A stretch of 64,000 nucleotides of DNA, from the NCBI GenBank assembly GCA_013399305.1, contig VXAI01000158.1, positions 1,521,434 to 1,585,433 of the forward strand, in the 5' to 3' direction. The notes under the pieces were generated by a model. It searched no databases. It was given only the letters and a program-made list of their open reading frames with translations, and was not told where the DNA came from. The position numbers were made by a program, and so were the translations under genes. Below are positions 59,814-64,000 of the stretch, piece after piece; position 1 is the first letter of the stretch, and every line of letters starts with the position of its first letter. The DNA is from Rostratula benghalensis (lineage: Eukaryota; Chordata; Aves; Charadriiformes; Rostratulidae).

Positions 59814-62188
59814 TTCATAGCAGGGGCCATGTAAGTAAAAATGGAGGGATTGCTTTAGGCTGTTAATTCTTTCTTTTAAAGAAAATGATTTTAAGAAGGA
59901 AATGAGTCTCATAACTTCATAGCGTGTGGGGTTTTATGCTCTCCTGTTTATCGTTCCTCCATAAAAAAACCCAACAACTTTGAAGCCCCTGGCCAATTTC
60001 AGTCACATTTGTGGACTCAAAGATACTATGTTCCTGCAAGTTTTGCTAAAGTAGGTGCCCCAGTAGAGAAAAAAACAGTTATTAGTGCTCTGAAAGGAAA
60101 GCTGTAGGGTAAGTTCACCCTCGTTACACACCACAGGACTTGGGTTCGCCCTTCCCTTTCACATACAAATCCATAGGAAAACAGGGTTTAGCACACAAAA
60201 ATGTTTGTTCTTGCTTTTGTTTTTTGCATGTGTTGAGATGGCCACACATATTGTTAGCATCTCTTCGTTAGGAAATCTAGCATTGTATGCATCTTTCATA
60301 TGTTTAGATATTTTTATGCTGACACCAACCCTCCAGAGCTCCCCCATGCCTAAGAGGTAAGGCACATACATTGTAGATGATAGTAAATCTTTCCAAGTTA
60401 TGAACAAATTATTGCAGTTTTCAAGTTCCCAGGGACTGTAGTAATAACTCACTCTTGACCTTAAAGCAGAAGTGCACAAGTAAAGTCTTACCAGGGGAGA
60501 TCAGAAGCTTACTGAGGCCAGGGTGCTTTCCAATGGTGATTGAAAAAAGTCACCTACAAAGGGTATTGGAACAAAGAATGCAATGTTCACCTAAAACATT
60601 CCTCAAGCTTTCAGTGATTTACAGGTCAGGAACGTCTCGAGTCAAGAGTTATCATCTTTGGTCTTTTATATTTGAGAGAAAATATCAAACCTCTCTCAGA
60701 AAACGGTGAAAAGCTGGGGAGGAGAATAACCCAGCCAGAAGAATATATCTTGAGGTATCTCAAAGGAGGAGGGTCGGTAAATCTGAAGTGCCCTTTAGTG
60801 AGGTTGCCCAGCCAGGCCTTATGTCATGGCTGAATTAAGAGATGCTACTTACAGTGCCACAGAACTTCTCAAAATGCCCTGCTGCCACCACAAGGTGACC
60901 ACACCTGGAAATACCTTGGCTGTCTGTGCACAGAAGACTAGGCTGAAACTGAGATGCTATTACATTGCATGCATCAAAACTAATAAAATAACCAGTGCCG
61001 AGGTCTGCTCCTTGTCCCTGAGGCCAGCTGGCATGGCATTCCCATAGTATGAAAACCACTGACCCTCCAAAAGATGGTGGCCACTTCCAAACCGCTCTTT
61101 TGGACTGGCTCCTGACTTGTGCTAATTTTTCAAAAGGGCCCAGTGTCTTGGGCACTGGTGTGTTGCCTGGGGCCGAACTGGGCTTGGAGATCTTCTCCTG
61201 ATGTAGCAGGAGTGACTGGGAAGCACCAGTGTCCATACCCCAGTGCTGCTTCACTCAGTAGAGGTAGACACTCGGCCCATTCCTATTACTGTCAGTGCTG
61301 GCCCAGAGCAGTTTCTCTATCATTTTATTACACTTAATCAGAAAGAAACAATTTTGGAGGATTTTTGTCCACCATATCATTAATAATTAGGGAACTTAAG
61401 TCATTTGAGCCATCCTGACAACACAAAGTTCTCCACAATGGTTATTAAGCAAATAAATCCCATGAGGTGACAAAAGAAGCATTACCTGACATTAAATTGT
61501 GTGTGGAGACAAAAAGGATTAAAAGGCATTATTGTGCTGTACTTCATGATTCTGTGCGTTTTCAGAGAGTCCCCAAAAGTGCCATGAATTAAACACCCTT
61601 AAATTGCAACCCTGAATGCAGGAGAACTCGGGAGTCCTTACCTTAAACCCTAATGTAATGGAATCAAGTGTGTCATGAGGCCCTGAGTGAACCCTCATAG
61701 GACAGCACGGGAGAGAGAATTTGGGTCTCCATAGCATTTCTAAGGGCTATCAACACACACCTAAGGGGTGGAAATAGTGGCTTTTTGTGCAACACTTAGA
61801 AAAACAGGACCCAGGGCCCTGACTGGGGCTTTTAGATGTTCTCCTGAAACAGATAATACAAACAAACTATTCCTACAAACCTCTCGAAGTCATTAACCAC
61901 TAGTCAAAGCTGGGTGTGAGTAGGATCTTAGCTCCTGGGTAACAGGATTAAAAGAGAAAATGCAAAGAGAAGGGTCACAGAATCACAACAGGCCAAAGCA
62001 GCCTTAAAGAGAAAAATAAAAAAAAAAGAACTCCACTTCTTTGAGACAGAAAAAATACTTTCCAGCAATATTGCTAATCAATACAAAAGTAATATTTCAA
62101 ATACTTTAGATGATAATTTGGTGTTTCCCTAAAAATAACACATCTGAAATTCCCCAGAAAAATGGCCATTCAATTATAAGCATGAAGT

Positions 62189-62225
62189 CACAGAATCACA
62201 GAATCAATCACAGGTCTTTTGGGCC
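62189..62225 (-). mobile_element. CR1 terminal remnant
   Basis: AGTCACAGAATCACAGAATC then AATCACAGGTC resembles only the terminal repeats and first bases of a minus-orientation CR1. The flanking sequence does not continue the match. Confidence 0.45.
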
Positions 62226-63965
62226 AAATTATTTCACCTTTGAAAAAACATGCTCTTCTGCAAGTATCACTCTGTTTCTCATGTCACTACCAAAGCTCTT
62301 CCCATTCTGTCTCCCCTTAAGATAACCCTGGTTTCCTTCAGGTGTTTTTAAAGCCCAGAAGGATTTTTCTCTCCTCCCAACCAGTAACCCCATTGACTGA
62401 ACCTTTGGTCAAACTCGTACCGAAAATAGAGGCGAGGGGCAGAGCCTTTGCTGAGGTGGTTCCAGTCACTATCTCTCTGTCCAAGGAATGATAAAACCAC
62501 CACCACCACCCAACAGCAGAACAGCAATTTCATCGGATGCCAGACCTAAAAACGAATGTGGCCGTGCCATGCACTGCTCTGAGCTGTGGATATAATGAGT
62601 TCTGAATGGGAAGTCCCGGACACAATAAATCTGTGCCATATGTGACCATTTCCTGTGTCAGTTCCTTTCTCATAACCAGTGGAGGCTTCGCCCTCCCCCT
62701 CACTTTCCCTTTCATGACCCCACACCAGGGCTCTGAAATCTTTCAGGGCTGCTTCTGGGCCCCAGGCCTTTCCACAGCGGTTGCATAAATAAATGAGTTT
62801 GACAGCAAACATCATAACGGTTAGCAGTAATGTGTGCTCCACACAAGTCCTCGTGCTACTCACTGGAGAAATGGGGGAGGAAGGAGCTCGGTCTTTTACA
62901 GCAAACAAAAGTATGTTCTCTGACAAGTGGTGAAAGAATTAGTCAAATAAACTTGAATTCTATTAAGGCCAACGCTGCCAGTTTTTGTTATGGACAGGAA
63001 GGTGCTCAACTTCTCTTTCCTTCCTTGGCCTGCAGTCACTGCAAAGACAAATCATCCTTTTCTTCTGCAAAAATAAAGTTAGGGGATAAAATGAACTGCC
63101 ACACAATAAAATTTGCAGGGAACTCCACTTCAGTATTATTATTATCATTTCTTCCCAATGAGAACAGTTCTTTGGTCCTGGGAACAGACTCACAAAGAGA
63201 TTGAACGATTTTCCATTAGAAGTGGGCCAGAAGGAAAACACCAAATACCTGCAGCTCTTGGAATTATTCAGGTTGGAATTAAACTTAAAGATTACAATTA
63301 TTTTTTCAGACTGAGGTGAAGAAGAGGACAGGACAGAGTTCGTCGTTTGCCCTAAAATTGTTTTCCCTTCATTTGTTCATTAACAAATCAAACATTTTGA
63401 CTAAGGCAAAAAATTTTATTAAGTTTGCAACTTTGCCTGAGAAATTATAATATTTTGGACCATGTTATTTTTTTCTGTAAAAATATTTTATTGAAAAGCC
63501 TTTTTTTCCCCCAGATAGACCACTTAAACAAACATACTTCAAATACGTTCAGCCCAAATAGACTGCAAACATTTCAATTAGTAAATTAAAGAGCTTAATT
63601 AGTTTATAAAAGCTTCATAAAAAATTATCAGGAATGGATGAAGGTGGTTTTCCCATGTTCAATCCAGAGAGAAGAAAAAAATATATTTTAGCAGAAAAGC
63701 TTAGGATAGAAATTAGAAAAACACCTTCTAGTTAAAAAAAAAAAAAAAAAAAGGCCTTGAAAGAAGCCAACTAGGAACCTGGTGGAACTAACACGACTGA
63801 AGAAATTTATTTTAGCATTTTATTGTAATTTTTCTTAGGAGAAGTGTATGTATAGACACTGCTTTGATGAGCGAGGTGAGGTGACCTCTTGAGCTCTCTC
63901 CCTCTTCTGCTCAATGCCACCAATATCTTTTAACAGCAGCCTTGTGTCCACTTCCTCCTTTTCTT

Positions 63966-64000
63966 TTCCCTTCCCTTCCCTTCCCTTCCCTTCCCTTCCC
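63966..64000. repeat. (TTCCC)n microsatellite at window edge
   Basis: Seven perfect copies of a five-base pyrimidine unit, running off the end of the window. Confidence 0.93.

Larger units (their letters stand above)
55241..64000 (-). other. PKHD1: Intron upstream of PKHD1 exon 61, no exon recognised
   Basis: The acceptor of the large exon lies at 55241-55242. I looked on the minus strand for an exon ending one base into a codon and found none that was convincing, so this is probably one large intron continuing past base 64000. It contains non-repetitive sequence at 57.1-59.3 kb, (CA)n tracts, purine-rich tracts, and short CR1 3'-end remnants near 62189-62225 and possibly 63252-63290. Confidence 0.6.

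Noticed and set aside
60500..60600. Minus-strand mini-exon candidates (TTTGTAG acceptor, CTCA before GTAAGC, or CCCTG before GTAAGA)
   Set aside because: Only about 41 codable bases, no recognisable fibrocystin sequence, and weak acceptor context.
60835..61254. 139-codon minus-strand frame
   Set aside because: No recognisable domain, no splice context compatible with exon 61, and overlapping open frames on the other strand.

Overview
This is vertebrate, almost certainly avian, nuclear DNA. The strongest evidence is a set of about 17 CR1 LINE fragments on both strands, many ending in the ATTCTATG-type terminal repeats typical of bird CR1. There are also short introns, microsatellites and assembly gaps. 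No prokaryotic gene, operon, CRISPR array or tRNA is visible, and most open frames are chance frames in non-coding DNA.

The one gene I can support is the 3' end of PKHD1 (fibrocystin/polyductin) on the minus strand. Seven coding exons were found by joining minus-strand open segments that have AG acceptors, GT donors and matching phases: 54235-55240, 41951-42086, 40992-41079, 36949-37056, 33381-33536, 32024-32158 and 27553-27899. Their summed length leaves one continuous frame of 657 codons plus a TAA stop. It encodes the last part of the ectodomain, one transmembrane helix and a tail of about 166 residues. Counting back from the last exon, these match exons 61-67 of the human gene. Upstream exons lie beyond base 64000, or were not recognised between 55241 and 64000.

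Layout. 1-27130: intergenic DNA downstream of PKHD1 with CR1 fragments, an 850-base gap and simple repeats. In mammals this side faces TFAP2B. 27131-27552: probable 3' UTR. 27553-55240: PKHD1 exons 67 to 61 with CR1-containing introns; the 12-kb intron 61 holds a large CR1 reverse-transcriptase fragment and a unique AT-rich block around 48 kb that may be regulatory. 55241-64000: intron upstream of exon 61, with unique sequence at 57-59 kb and microsatellites.

I see no undescribed multi-gene system. The points most worth checking are the altered ciliary-targeting region of the PKHD1 tail, two exact duplications flanking single Ns (assembly joins), an ancient CR1-like fragment at about 18.5-18.8 kb, a palindrome inside the 48-kb unique block, and two unusually open frames in intron 61.
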